Shown: positions 1-9,928 of the stretch, in pieces | Layout: every line of letters begins with the position of its first letter | Position numbering within the stretch: the first letter of the stretch is position 1 | Assembly: GCA_015179125.1 (NCBI GenBank) | Contig: WHVA01000169.1 | Span: 124,001-188,000, forward strand | Length of the DNA stretch: 64,000 bases | Direction: 5' to 3' | Source of the DNA: Gautieria morchelliformis | Lineage: Eukaryota > Basidiomycota > Agaricomycetes > Gomphales > Gomphaceae | Notes under the pieces: model-generated | Seen by the model: the letters and a program-made list of their open reading frames with translations, nothing else | Told to the model about the DNA's origin: nothing | The model's database searches: none | Translations under genes and position numbers: made by a program

Positions 1-1052
1 TGGGGCTGGACACCGAGCACACGGTCTTTGAGGCGGAGCTGGCTGGGGCGGCCATGGGAGCGATGATGATGATCTGGGAAAGGAGCGAGAGGTACGTGAT
101 TGTTATAGACTATCAAGCTGCGATCCAGACGACCAGGAGGGAGAGAGCGATCCCCGGGCAGTATTTAGTCAACGTGTTGCACAAGCAGGTCCCAAGGGTC
201 GTCCAACGGCAGACAGGAGAGGAGGTGGTCATGAGGTGGGTACCGGGACACCAGGGGGTGGAAGGGAACGAGAGGGCGGACGAGGAAGCGAAGAAAGTGG
301 TGAAGGGAGCAAACAGCAGGGTGCGGGACATACCAATTGAGTGCCGGGGAATGCTCCCGATAAGCAGAACAGCTGAGACCCAAAGACACAACGCCGAGCT
401 GAAGCTAGAAGCGCGAAGGATGTCTGCTAAGTCACCCAGAGCTCGTTTCGTGCATGAGAGTGACCCTACAATGCCGTCCGCAGCACAAAGATCACTAAAA
501 ACATGCCGCGCAAACTCGCGAGTCTACTCGTACAACTCAGAACAGGACACGTTGCACTGAACGGACACCTTTACAAAATAGGCAAGAAGGACTCGCCCAT
601 CTGCCCAGCGTGCAGGAACGCAAATGAGACTGTCCATCACTATTTGTTTCGATGCCTGGCATACTACGAACAGAGGAAAGTACTGAAGAAAAAGATCGGG
701 AGAGGGGCGGACTCTGTCAGGACACTGCTGGGAGGGCACAAGACCACGGGGCATCTATTCAGATATATACACGACACTGGTCAGTTCGAGGAACAGTATG
801 GGGACACACTGCTCCCAGCGGAAGAGAAGAGCGGTCGAAGGGAATGAGCAGGGGATAGGAAGGGACATGAAGAGCGCAAGAAAACACACACCTCGCCGGC
901 ACAGGCACGGACACGCTCAGGGCCCTGCCCAATGAGCACAAGCGGAGATAGAGGTCTACAGGCGAGAAGGGGCATGTGCGAAGGAATTTGTATAAATCGT
1001 CTTACATAAGGTGATGCCCCAAAAGACGTTAAATTGGATAAAAAAAAAAAAA
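1..1052 (+). mobile_element. 3' end of a Tad-like LINE retrotransposon with poly-A tail
   Basis: The left edge of the window holds the last ~1 kb of a non-LTR retrotransposon: an RNase H domain, a C-terminal CCHC finger, a short 3' untranslated stretch and a run of 12-13 A at about 1040-1052. The poly-A end abuts sequence that occurs again near 45556 without the LINE, which fixes the element's 3' boundary to within a few bases. The 5' end lies outside the window, so no target duplication can be tested. RNase H plus a C-terminal CCHC is typical of fungal Tad/I-type LINEs. Confidence 0.85.
3..847 (+). pseudogene. LINE reverse transcriptase C-terminus: RNase H and CCHC finger, frameshifted
   Basis: The frame is open from base 3. 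It shows the RNase H signatures HTVFEAEL (with the catalytic Glu), a VIDYQAAIQ strand with the Asp, and WVPGHQGVEGNERAD near 230-285, which holds the last catalytic His and Asp. Around 480-500 the frame shifts by one base: the first frame degenerates and stops at 560, while a second frame (from about 485 to 847) continues with LRTGHVALNGHLYKI and the finger CPAC-x7-HHYLFRC. This is the standard tail of fungal LINE polymerases. The copy is therefore partial and inactivated. Confidence 0.85.
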
Positions 1053-1053
1053 G

Positions 1054-1865
1054 GGACAGTCAGCGAGGGCACCCAAAAGAAAGCTTCCAGTACGCACAAG
1101 GGGGACTATTCCCATAAAATAAGGCGTGATTAGAAGCTTTTGTCGTAGTTCAATCGACAGCAATCCTTAATAGGCATGTGATAACTCACCGTAAAGGTCC
1201 ATAGCTTTGTTATCCGTGCATTTACACAACTGGAAGCAACTCTCATTTCAAACCACAGCTGGATAAGAGGTTAACAGGACACTTTTGTCTACAGACGATG
1301 CGTACATGGATGACAAGGTTAAGAGTCGCCGTCAGGCCGCTGTAATTCAACATTGCAATCGATGATGCTGAGCATGGAAAGGGTGTTATTGATTAACTCG
1401 ATGCTCACATCAACCTCACAGAAGTGACAAGAGTATTGAATAGTATGCTCAAACCCAAGGTTTGTTTGGTTGGAGTGAAAGCCACCCTCACCACATCCCT
1501 TTTGGCCAGTCGCCTCAGTAGTTGTTGATCGAGAGGATCAATTGAAGCGCACACGCGAAGATCCAGACTGACGTATAAAGGAGGTACGTCCAGACGAAAT
1601 TAAAGAAAACAGTATGGCGGTGCATGTTCTCAGAAGAACGACGGTGAATAGCAAGGCAGACAGAGATACAAAGCCCAGGAGTTGCAGCATAAACGCAACA
1701 CCATGTTGAATGTCTGGAAGCGGCATAGTAGTAGGTCAAATTAGGAACGTGGTTCATGTTCGACTTTCCAGCGTTGTTGCTTAAATCCAGCACCGTCACA
1801 GTGGTAGTGATGAATCGATGATAGATGATCACTACCAATAAGCTGTGTGCGGGAAGGTTAAGCAC
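1054..1865 (-). pseudogene. Decayed seven-TM membrane protein gene, copy 1
   Basis: On the minus strand, an N-terminal exon candidate (from about 1726) reads LGFVSLSALLFTV followed by an HRHTVFFNFVWTYLL-type segment: two hydrophobic helices separated by a short His/Arg-rich loop. This pattern resembles Agaricomycete GPCR-like seven-TM proteins, though the family assignment is from memory. The same DNA, with gaps, is present at 48313-49090 plus 45556-45585. Both copies have stops and short frames, and this one is cut at 1053 by the LINE poly-A end. Homology to copy 2 fades near 1860, so about 100 bases of upstream sequence were included in the duplication. Confidence 0.5.
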
Positions 1866-2888
1866 CTAGCTTTATTGAGCCCGGCGCAGGTACTGGGGAA
1901 AATGATGGCATCGGATTCCTCACAGCTTAAAGCAGGAATAAAGCAAAGTTACGGCACGGGGAAATATGGCCACCCAAGTTTCGACAACCACGTGACTTTG
2001 GAATCATCCGCCGTAGTGGACAGAGGAATGTATATATTTGACCTAGAATGCTAGTAGCTCATATCGGACGTCAGACGCAGCTTGGGCATGTGCCAGAAAG
2101 CACAGATACCATCCCATCATTTGCCGGCTCAACTCTGGCTCAGCCGCAGCAGAAGCCGAGCTCAGTTGCAGCCTGAGGACACGAGGAATACAGTGCTACA
2201 GGGAAAGAGGGCACCCCGGCCACAGGGAGCCATCGTCCATGGGCACATCACTGATGCGTCCATGGACGCTTAACTCTAAAAGCCCACAAGGGTCCATAGG
2301 AACCATTTCCAACCACCATGTCTTCCATGCCGCAGAAACTGCTCCAGACTCCATCTATCCCCCTTGCTGTTCAAGGAGGTCACAAATGCCTACGTCCACA
2401 ATCGACGCAGCAGCAGCATCACCTTCCAATGGTACGCTAGCGCTCAGGCTCACAACCATAAGCCCGGTGTACCGTCCTCCTTCTTGGAGCTCCCTTGCAC
2501 GTCTCTTCTGGCTGCTGGCATCATAAGGTAAGTGTCTCATTGCTCCACACTGCCGCCTTCACTGAACACTCGCGTCTCCCCCATTTCCACTCGTGGACAC
2601 ATGCAGCACGGTGTACCCTCCTCCTTGGATCTGGCTTCCACATTTCGACGTGTATGCCTCGTTGCTCCACATCGCCGCCTTCCCTGAACACTCGTGTCTC
2701 CCCCTCTTCTGCTCGTGGACACATGCAGCTATGCCAGTGGCAGCATCGTTTGGTGAATTGGTGCGCGGGACTGTGTTAGGATGGGAGGGGTGTGGCCTGG
2801 CATGGTCTACTGTGGGAAGGCAGCAGAGAGTGGATGACTGTTTCTATTACTACTTCTATCAGGACATATCGATCAAGTTCGAGGTGAG
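1866..2888. other. Spacer without a recognised gene
   Basis: Several short open frames exist but none resembles a known protein or shows a convincing exon series. The stretch contains a diverged tandem duplication (2467-2727) and ends at the 5-bp target duplication GCTCT (2889-2893) of the copia element. Confidence 0.5.
2467..2727. repeat. Tandem duplication, two diverged units of about 120-140 bp
   Basis: The block from GTGTACCGTCCTCC to CGTGGACACATGCAGC (about 2467-2608) is repeated immediately as 2609-2727. Long shared runs include CACTCGTGTCTCCCCC-like and GTGGACACATGCAGC segments. The first unit has about 20 extra bases. No coding meaning is apparent. Confidence 0.7.
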
Positions 2889-2893
2889 GCTCT

Positions 2894-3230
2894 TGAAAAT
2901 GTCTTTGCGCTAAAGACAGTTATCTCAGTGAACGGCAGTTTCACTCAGTATATAGTTAAGTACCTAAAGACAGTTATCTATGGTGATATTGTAAGTAAAC
3001 TGTCTGTCCAACGACAGGTAAGTCTCACCTCAGTGAACGGCAGTTTCACTCAGTATATAGTTAAGTACCTAAAGACAGTTATCTATGGTGATATTGTAAG
3101 TAAACTGTCTGTCCAACGACAGGTAAGTCTCACCTCAGTGAACGGCAGTTTCACTGAGGTGCGACGATGTTCTAGCGAGATTATATAATGGTGTCATGGT
3201 CCGTGCATTCTCTGCTTACTAACACTAACA
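2894..3230 (-). repeat. 3' LTR of the copia element, with an internal 105-bp tandem duplication
   Basis: This LTR is 337 bp against 232 bp for its partner. The difference is exactly one 105-bp unit: 2946-3050 is repeated as 3051-3155 with no visible change. The rest matches the 5' LTR apart from a few substitutions. The ends are TG...CA. Confidence 0.95.
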
Positions 3231-3239
3231 CTCCCCCTT
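3231..3239 (-). promoter_or_regulatory. Polypurine tract of the copia element
   Basis: Read on the minus strand, TTAAGGGGGAG stands immediately before the 3' LTR. This is the usual position and composition of the plus-strand primer of LTR retrotransposons. Confidence 0.8.
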
Positions 3240-4870
3240 AAGCTGGACGCACTCCAACCGATATTCGAAGGCGAGCGAGCTGCGGGGCCGGCAGGGCCTT
3301 CGTGAGCATGTCCGCCGGCATGTCAGCGGTAGGACAGTAGTTGATGGAAATCAGGCCGCGCTTGACCACATCGCGGATGAAGTGGTACCGCACGTCAATA
3401 TGTTTGGTGCGTGCCTTGAACTGGTCGTTCTTCGAGACTGATATCGCTGATTGGTTATCGCAGTATAGGGTGATGGGCTGTGTGAGAGGTCGAGTGATTT
3501 CGGCGATGAACATGTGGATCCATAGGGTTTCCTTCGCTGCATGAGTGGCAGCTATATATTCCGCTTCGGTTGTGGATAACGCGACGACGGATTGTTTTTT
3601 CGAGCTCCAGGAAACGGCACCTCCGTCTATGGTGAACACATAGCCGGATATTGAATATCGATGGTGCTGTGAGGCTCCATCGGCATCCAAAAACCCTTCG
3701 AGTCCGGTGCGTTCTTGTTTTCCTGGTTTCGCCCATGTCCACCGATTCCTGACACCGATCACCAGCTTCTGGTCGATCGTTCCTTTCAGGTAACGAAAAA
3801 CTCGCTTCACCTCTTCCCAATGAGGCCGTCCCGGATTCTGCATGAATTGCGACAAGAAGGTGACAGCGAACATGATGTCCGGCCTCGTTCCGAGGGCTGC
3901 ATACATTAGGGATCCGATGGCCTCGCGGTATGGGACTCCCTGGACGGCTTCGTAGTGGCGCGGCGTGACAGGGCATTGAGCTAGGCTCAATTTGTGATGC
4001 GGGTCAAGTGGGGTTGATAGGCCCTTTGCATCTTGTAGTCCAAACCTTTCCAGTATTTTTGTTATATATGTGTGCTGCGAGAAAGATATGGTTCGCGCGT
4101 CCCTGTCTCTTGTGACTTCGATGCCTAGTATCCAGTGTAGGTCGCCTAGGTCCTTGATTTTGACCTCCTGGCTAAGTTCCGATTTAAACTCGCGGATGAC
4201 CTCTCTCGAGCTTCCAGCGATGGTCATGTCGTCAACGTCTGCAGCGACAAATAGACTGTTATTGTCCTCATGCTTAAAAAAAAACGGCGTGTTCAACCCG
4301 GCATCTCCTAAACCGGAGTTTGAACATGATCGCGCACAGGTGGTTGTACCACTCGTGTCCAGACTGTCTCAGTCCATAGATCGCTCTTTTTAGGAGGCAT
4401 ACGTGGTTCTCTTTGCCTCGAACCTCGTATCCTCTGGGCTGGCGCATATCGATGGTCTCCCTCAGCCGTGCATTGAGGTAGGCTCCTTCCACATCTGTCT
4501 GCTCCAATTCCCAATCATTTCTGACCGCCAGAGCCGCGATGATCCGGATCGCTGAGAGCTTTGCTGTCAGCGCGAAGGTTTCATTATAGTCTATGCCTTC
4601 GACTTGCGTGAACCCCTGGGCGACGACCCTGCTTTTGCGGCTGACAAGGTTGCCGCTCGCGTTGTGCTTATAGTGGAGAACGATCCGACTTCCAACGATG
4701 TTCGCATCCTTAGGTGGCTCTACCAGTTCCCAGGTACGAACCTCTTCATGCTGTTTCAACTCCTTTTTTATTGACGCGTCCCATTCTAGCCAATCGTCGA
4801 GTTTTCTAGCTTCTTCGACATTCTTGGGGTCATTTCTCGCGCTTTGTGCTGCCATCATCGCGTACTCCAT
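3238..4870 (-). pseudogene. Copia reverse transcriptase and RNase H region, split by frameshifts
   Basis: Two open frames overlap here. The first (4870-4274) carries the N-terminal RT motifs WELVEPPKDANIVGSR and the block EQTDVEGAYLNA, which holds the first catalytic Asp. The second (4296-3238) carries ADVDDMTIAG, in the place of the YVDD box with Tyr replaced by Asp, then RNase H with FLDADGAS, STTEAEYIA, LYCDNQSAI and the closing DMLTKALP. The frames join if the A9 run at 4276-4284 had eight A. The upstream frame joins gag-pol through another single-base change at about 4.9-5.0 kb. Either two mutations or two sequence errors explain the breaks. Confidence 0.9.
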
Positions 4871-7539
4871 ATACTCCCCCTCGAGTTCGACGTCGTCACA
4901 GTCTGAATCGACGGTGCACTCGGAATCATGGAGGGCTGCGATGGCAGCGGTCTCCCTGGAGTCCCCGTTTGGGTTTGGGGCGGGATCGGCATGCCATGCG
5001 GATACGCAGGTGCATTCGCGCGTCCAGAGCTCGTGCCCTGGCCCTGAGCAATATCGCGGACATACGCTGACGGTTTGCGTAGTCTATGTCCGCGCCCTTG
5101 CTCGGGTTTCGTTGCAGGTTCAGGCGCCTCGAAACCTTCGAGCGGGTCTGCTTGCGGTGTTTGCGAATGTGGAGGTAGTTCTTCGCTGGTAACTTCTTGA
5201 GGTAAGTCGTGACTTTGGTTTGGAGCAACACGCTGACTGCGCTGTGTGCTCTCCCCCTCGTTCTCGGCCGATACATCGCTCAGACCAACGGTGACATTGT
5301 TGTCAAACGCGATATTGCGTTCGTCTGTCACACGTTGTTTCCCCGGCCAATAAACTCGGTGAGCTTGATTTTGCCTGCTATATCCAACCCAGCGTCCTTC
5401 GTCCGCCTTCGCGTCTAGTTTCCCACGATCCTCCTTCAACACCCAGACCTTGGTGCCCCATTCCGGTAAGTTAGACAAATCCGGTTTTTTGCTGAACATG
5501 AGCTCATAGGGGGTTTTCCCATCCAATTGGTACGTGGATGTGCGGTTTTTGAGCCAAACCGCGTGCTGAACGGACTCTGGCCATAGAAACTTGGGTAAGT
5601 CGGCTGCGTAGTGCATGGCGCGTGCATGCTCGATCAATGTGCGGTTCAGGCGTTCCGCTACGCCGTTCTGTTCGGGCGTATCATGGACGGTAAGGCTTCG
5701 TATTATACCTTTCGACTTCAAATGCTGATCGAACTCCTCGGATAGATATTCTCCCCCTTGGTCGCTTTGAAGTCGTTTGACTTTCCCGCCATGCTGTGTC
5801 TCTATCCACGCCTCGTACTGCTTGTAGCAAGTGAGTACTTTGCTTTTTCTTTTCATTGGTTCGATGCGTGACCAACGAGTGAAGTCGTCAGTAAAACTGA
5901 CGAAGTATTCCCTCCCGTCGTAGCTCTGAGGTGTGGTAGGTCCCCATACATCGCTGTGTATCTTTTCACCGAGCTTTGTAGCTCGCGGCCCTATTCTTTC
6001 CCTAGGAATAGGTTTGCGCGTCATTTTCCCTTGCGCGCAAGAGGTACAGAACGTAGGTACGCTCTTCTTATCTACCTCGATGCCGGTGATGACGCCTTTA
6101 ACCACAAGGCTTTTTATAGCGCGTGGGGAGATGTGACCCATCCGGCGATGGAGCTCGTCGATGGTGAGGACCTTCTGCACGGTGTTAGCCGATTCTGTAG
6201 GTGGTGCGTGTTCCACCTTGTACAGTCCATCTCTGAGCGGTATCTTGCCCACAGTTGTGCCTTTCGCGTCTCGGATTGTGCAGTGTTGATCGTGTAGCAA
6301 TACGGCGAATCCGGCTTTATCACATCGCACTAGCGATATCAATGTGAATGCCAAGTCCTGGCAGTAAAGTACGTCCTTCAGCGTTATGTGCGTCATTGTT
6401 TTCCCATTCGGGATGACCACGCGCATGTCTCCAATGCCGGTCGCGGTGAAGATCGTCTGTTCGGCTGCGGCAATTCTACGGGGTGGGATCTCTTTGAAGG
6501 TGGTGAACCGATGGCGATCTGGGGACATGTGAGTCGAGGCTCCCGAGTCGTAGACATCGACTTCAGTTCCTTTGTGCTTGCTACTCTCCCGAGAGAGTAT
6601 GTGACCGGCGAATGTGGTGGTGAAGGCCCACTCGCTGTCTTCGGTCACGGCATTTACTGACTCGCTCCCCTTCTTTTTATCGCCATCCCTCTCCTTTTTC
6701 CCTTTTGATCTACAATCAGCTTTTATATGCCCCTTTTTTCCGCATTTCCAGCACTCAATGTCAGACTTCCCGGCATTGTTAGAGCTGTTGGTGTGTCTGC
6801 CTTTTCCGCGACCCTTCGCGGCTGTGAGTGCGCTCTCGGTAGCCTTGAGCTGCCATTCCTCGATCTTGAGCCACTCGAATTCGTCCAGTAGACTCTGAAC
6901 GACCGTATCGGGTGTGAGTGTGACTTGCGCGTGCGTAGCTGACAACGAGATAGCGTTGATGAGTGGTCGGTACCCTTTTGGCAATGATCCTAGAATCACG
7001 GTGACGAGGTCATCGTCGGTAAGGCCTGCATCTATTCCAGCTAACTGCTCTTGCATTTTCATGAGAGCTTCAAGGTGGGTGCGAACATTCGACTCGTCCT
7101 CACACTTCATCTCGTACATCCTGCGCCATATATCGACCTTGACCGTGAGAGCTCTACTCTCGTGCTTTGCACATATCGCCTCCCAGATTTCCTTCGCTGA
7201 ACTGAGCTTCCGAACCTCTATCAAGAGTGAGTCCGGTATTGTCGTGAAGATCTGTGCAGTAATTAAGGCCTCGCGTTGGTGATATTCATCCCAACGCTTC
7301 TCTGCCCTCTCGAGTGCCTGCTCATCGTCCTCATCCAGGACCTGGTTAGGAGGGTACGTCGGGATCGGGGCTGGTATCCGAGCTGTGCCATCGAGGTGTC
7401 GTAGCACACCCTTGTTTGCCGCGAGGGTAGCCCTCGTCTGTATCTTCCACGTTACCCAGTTCGACCCATCCCGGGTGAGCTTGGGAACTGCGAAGGACTT
7501 TGCGCCGCTGGTAGGTACTATACTATCAGCGGGGCCCAT
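4855..7539 (-). CDS. Copia gag-protease-integrase polyprotein (894 residues)
   Basis: The protein starts at an ATG inside the primer-binding site. Residues 1-240 form the gag region, with PKLTRDGSNWVTWK near the N-terminus. A zinc knuckle CWKCGKKGHIKADC lies at about 263-276. The aspartic protease motif DSGAS is at 331-335. The integrase zinc region shows HRRMGH at 464-469 and CTSC near 498-501. The integrase triad is Asp530 (HSDVWG), Asp593 (QSDQGG) and Glu629 (NGVAER), with the D-35-E spacing of retroviral integrases. The reading frame leaves the true pol frame near 4.9-5.0 kb: the last ~16 codons are out of frame, and the frame ends at 4855. In an intact element it would continue into RT. 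Confidence 0.93.
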   Translation of the reverse strand: MGPADSIVPTSGAKSFAVPKLTRDGSNWVTWKIQTRATLAANKGVLRHLDGTARIPAPIPTYPPNQVLDEDDEQALERAEKRWDEYHQREALITAQIFTTIPDSLLIEVRKLSSAKEIWEAICAKHESRALTVKVDIWRRMYEMKCEDESNVRTHLEALMKMQEQLAGIDAGLTDDDLVTVILGSLPKGYRPLINAISLSATHAQVTLTPDTVVQSLLDEFEWLKIEEWQLKATESALTAAKGRGKGRHTNSSNNAGKSDIECWKCGKKGHIKADCRSKGKKERDGDKKKGSESVNAVTEDSEWAFTTTFAGHILSRESSKHKGTEVDVYDSGASTHMSPDRHRFTTFKEIPPRRIAAAEQTIFTATGIGDMRVVIPNGKTMTHITLKDVLYCQDLAFTLISLVRCDKAGFAVLLHDQHCTIRDAKGTTVGKIPLRDGLYKVEHAPPTESANTVQKVLTIDELHRRMGHISPRAIKSLVVKGVITGIEVDKKSVPTFCTSCAQGKMTRKPIPRERIGPRATKLGEKIHSDVWGPTTPQSYDGREYFVSFTDDFTRWSRIEPMKRKSKVLTCYKQYEAWIETQHGGKVKRLQSDQGGEYLSEEFDQHLKSKGIIRSLTVHDTPEQNGVAERLNRTLIEHARAMHYAADLPKFLWPESVQHAVWLKNRTSTYQLDGKTPYELMFSKKPDLSNLPEWGTKVWVLKEDRGKLDAKADEGRWVGYSRQNQAHRVYWPGKQRVTDERNIAFDNNVTVGLSDVSAENEGESTQRSQRVAPNQSHDLPQEVTSEELPPHSQTPQADPLEGFEAPEPATKPEQGRGHRLRKPSAYVRDIAQGQGTSSGRANAPAYPHGMPIPPQTQTGTPGRPLPSQPSMIPSAPSIQTVTTSNSRGSIWSTR

Positions 7540-7543
7540 AACC
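7529..7543 (-). promoter_or_regulatory. Copia primer-binding site complementary to an internal part of initiator tRNA-Met
   Basis: Read on the minus strand, GGTTATGGGCCCCGC follows the 5' LTR directly. It is nearly the complement of the anticodon stem-loop of eukaryotic initiator tRNA-Met (GCTGGGCCCATAACC in animals), not of a tRNA 3' end. Copia of Drosophila is known to use a half-tRNA primer of this kind. The gag ATG (7539-7537) sits inside the site. The same motif follows another LTR at 36573. Confidence 0.75.
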
Positions 7544-7775
7544 TGAAAATGTCTTTGCGCTAAAGACAGTTATCTCAGTGAACGGCAGTTTCACTCAGTA
7601 TATAGTTAAGTACCTAAAGACAGTTATCTATGGGGATATTGTAAGTAAACTGTCTGTCCAACGACAGGTAAGTCTCACCTCAGTGAATGGCAGTTTCACT
7701 GAGGTGCGACGATGTTCTAGCGAGATTATATAATGGCGTCATGGTCCGTGCGTTCTCTGCTTACTAACACTAACA
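7544..7775 (-). repeat. 5' LTR of the copia element
   Basis: A 232-bp LTR with ends TG...CA, adjoining the target duplication GCTCT at 7776-7780. It matches the 3' LTR except for a few substitutions and the missing 105-bp duplicate. Confidence 0.95.
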
Positions 7776-7780
7776 GCTCT

Positions 7781-9928
7781 CAGGTATACTCAATGTTCAT
7801 GCGCTCACAGCCAGGGAGTCCACGGCACCACATGCTACTCAAGTCACTCCTCGTATAGGAACACAATATCACCAGGATTTTTTCTCTGTCCATATCTATC
7901 CAATGGTGGATAGTCTTCGTAACAGTGTCATTGAGTCCGACACTGTACCTCTCCTGAACGCTCCAACGGGCTCTGCAGATAATTGGGCTGGAAATGCCCT
8001 CATTATGCAAGAGCACACACTCCACACGACGCTAGAGGCGCCAGAGATGATGACTTTGCCAAAGATAGATGTTGGAGTATCGTAAATTTCTCCCCCATAC
8101 ATCATGCCAGCGGTAAACCAATGGGCTACGTCTTGGGATACAAAGGTGCCACCACCACGCTGCTTGCGGCGCCAGGATCGTGGGTCATCAGACGTGCCAT
8201 GTTTGCGGGGAAAAGTCTATGAGTTGTAAAGGATCGAGATGATGGACTTGGCGGCAGGATGTGGCCCACGGGACGATGTCCCGCAGACAATGGACCCACC
8301 TAGTGATTCAGTGGAGAAGTGGGCCAATGAAGAAGAGAGCATTGATGATGATGATATCTTCCTGTTCATCACAATGGGTGTGTGCTCTGGGCTGGGGGTC
8401 TAATCCAGTTCTTCGTCTGACGATGGCTCAATTTAGGTGTCAACCATATTCCTAGACCCGAATATTGGCCGGTGTATGTATTCGTATTCTTATCCTTACC
8501 TACCATACCTAGCCTCACTCCCTTTTAGGATGCCAATTTAGCATGTGAGGCTCGCCTTCACGGGGATTAGGTGACCTGTAATCAAGGGTCATCGAATTGC
8601 AGCCATTTGTCACCGCCCTTGTGAACAGATTCCATCTGGAAATTGGAGTTCCGGACTACAAACTTTGGAACTTGAAGGCCGGATGCAACATTGTTGTGGT
8701 AACTATGTCTGGGCCCAGGCCGGCACTTGGGTGATAAGTCTGTGTTCATCACCGTGACATCAGTCCTACACATATATACCATGCCTGCTAGAGACAGCGC
8801 TGGCAGTGAAATTCCCGTCAGCAAAGCATTCACGTCTGGATTCTTTCGTATGTGTCTTTTCAACAATGTTTTGCAGTAGGTATTCTTTAGCATGTTTTGC
8901 AACATTTTGAACGTGTACCATAGGAATATTTGATGGCAAGAAGAGATAAAAACATGTGTTATTAGAGTCCGGTTCAACACTAGTCAGCTCGCAACAATTC
9001 CTCATGTGGAATGAAGTAAGGTGCCTTCTCCAGGTCTGAGCATATGGAGATGTTCCTGCGTCTGATCCTGCTCATGTTCGACATCCACCTCCTTGCATGC
9101 AACTCCACCGATGACTGGAAAGTGAATGACATGTAAATATAGCTCTGTAAAATGGTTTCCATTGTATGGGTCCGTGAGACACCATCCATTCTTGCACCAT
9201 AGGAACAGTGGCGAGTGGCGAGAGCATGTTAAAAAAGATATTCCTGTCCATCAGCTCAAGCCCTCACAACTGCAACGTTCTCGCCAGGATAGAGCTCATT
9301 TAGTGTCTTGATAATTCAAGCTTTTGGCTGGTTCCATTTTATTTGCTTGCAAAGGTGTTGGATAAAATCAACAAAAGTGACAAGCTGTTCAAAGCTGGCA
9401 GCTTCAAGGAGACCAAGATTTTCCACACTAAGCAGTGAAAATAGGTTTGAAATATCACTAGAGTATATATATACAAACAGCGGAGCAACTCATGCCACGG
9501 TAAGCTTAGGAGCGTGCTTGTCGTGGCCGGCGATGAGTCCATATGTAACATTGTGGGCCTTAGGCCCACAGTCAACTATATTACTAAATGGATTCTAGGG
9601 TATGTCCATGGACACGTCCGTGGACCGGCGCTCCCCATGGCTGGGGCGTTCTGCAGGGAAAAAGGCCATGGCCATTAAAAACCAATGGACCTCAGGGGAC
9701 CGGCGTGCACTGTGGACATAGTCCATAGTGGGCGCATGAGTTATATATAAATCTCACTGCTGCTGCTAAAATAGATTACTGGATTAGTAGTGTAGATAGA
9801 TTAGAATAACGATTGGCATGAGTTTTCTATGCGTTGTGCATGTAAAGCATGTATGTTGTCCAGAATGTTCTCCAAGGCGCATCAAAGTCACGTTGAAGTC
9901 GTGGCACTGACGACCTTGGACCGTAACC
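7781..9928. other. Long stretch without a recognised gene
   Basis: Open frames are short and resemble nothing I know. One structural item is a 19-bp near-perfect palindrome TGTGGGCCTTAGGCCCACA at 9552-9570. The segment 9590-9780 has several short inverted repeats around TCCATGGAC and CCATGG, which could be a decayed element end. Confidence 0.4.

Larger units (their letters stand above)
2894..7775 (-). mobile_element. Ty1/copia LTR retrotransposon, nearly intact, minus strand
   Basis: The element is bounded by LTRs that both run TGAAAATG...CTAACA on the plus strand, and is flanked by the perfect 5-bp duplication GCTCT at 2889-2893 and 7776-7780. In its own direction it holds the 5' LTR, a primer site, gag with a CCHC knuckle, protease, integrase, reverse transcriptase, RNase H, a purine tract and the 3' LTR. 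Domain order protease-integrase-RT-RNase H defines copia. The polyprotein is broken by two single-base shifts, one near 4.9-5.0 kb and one in an A9 run at 4276-4284. Otherwise all catalytic signatures are readable, so the insertion looks recent. Confidence 0.95.

Noticed and set aside
1040-1052. Poly-A run as a microsatellite
   Set aside because: Its position after a LINE 3' end and at the border of duplicated sequence shows it is the element's tail.
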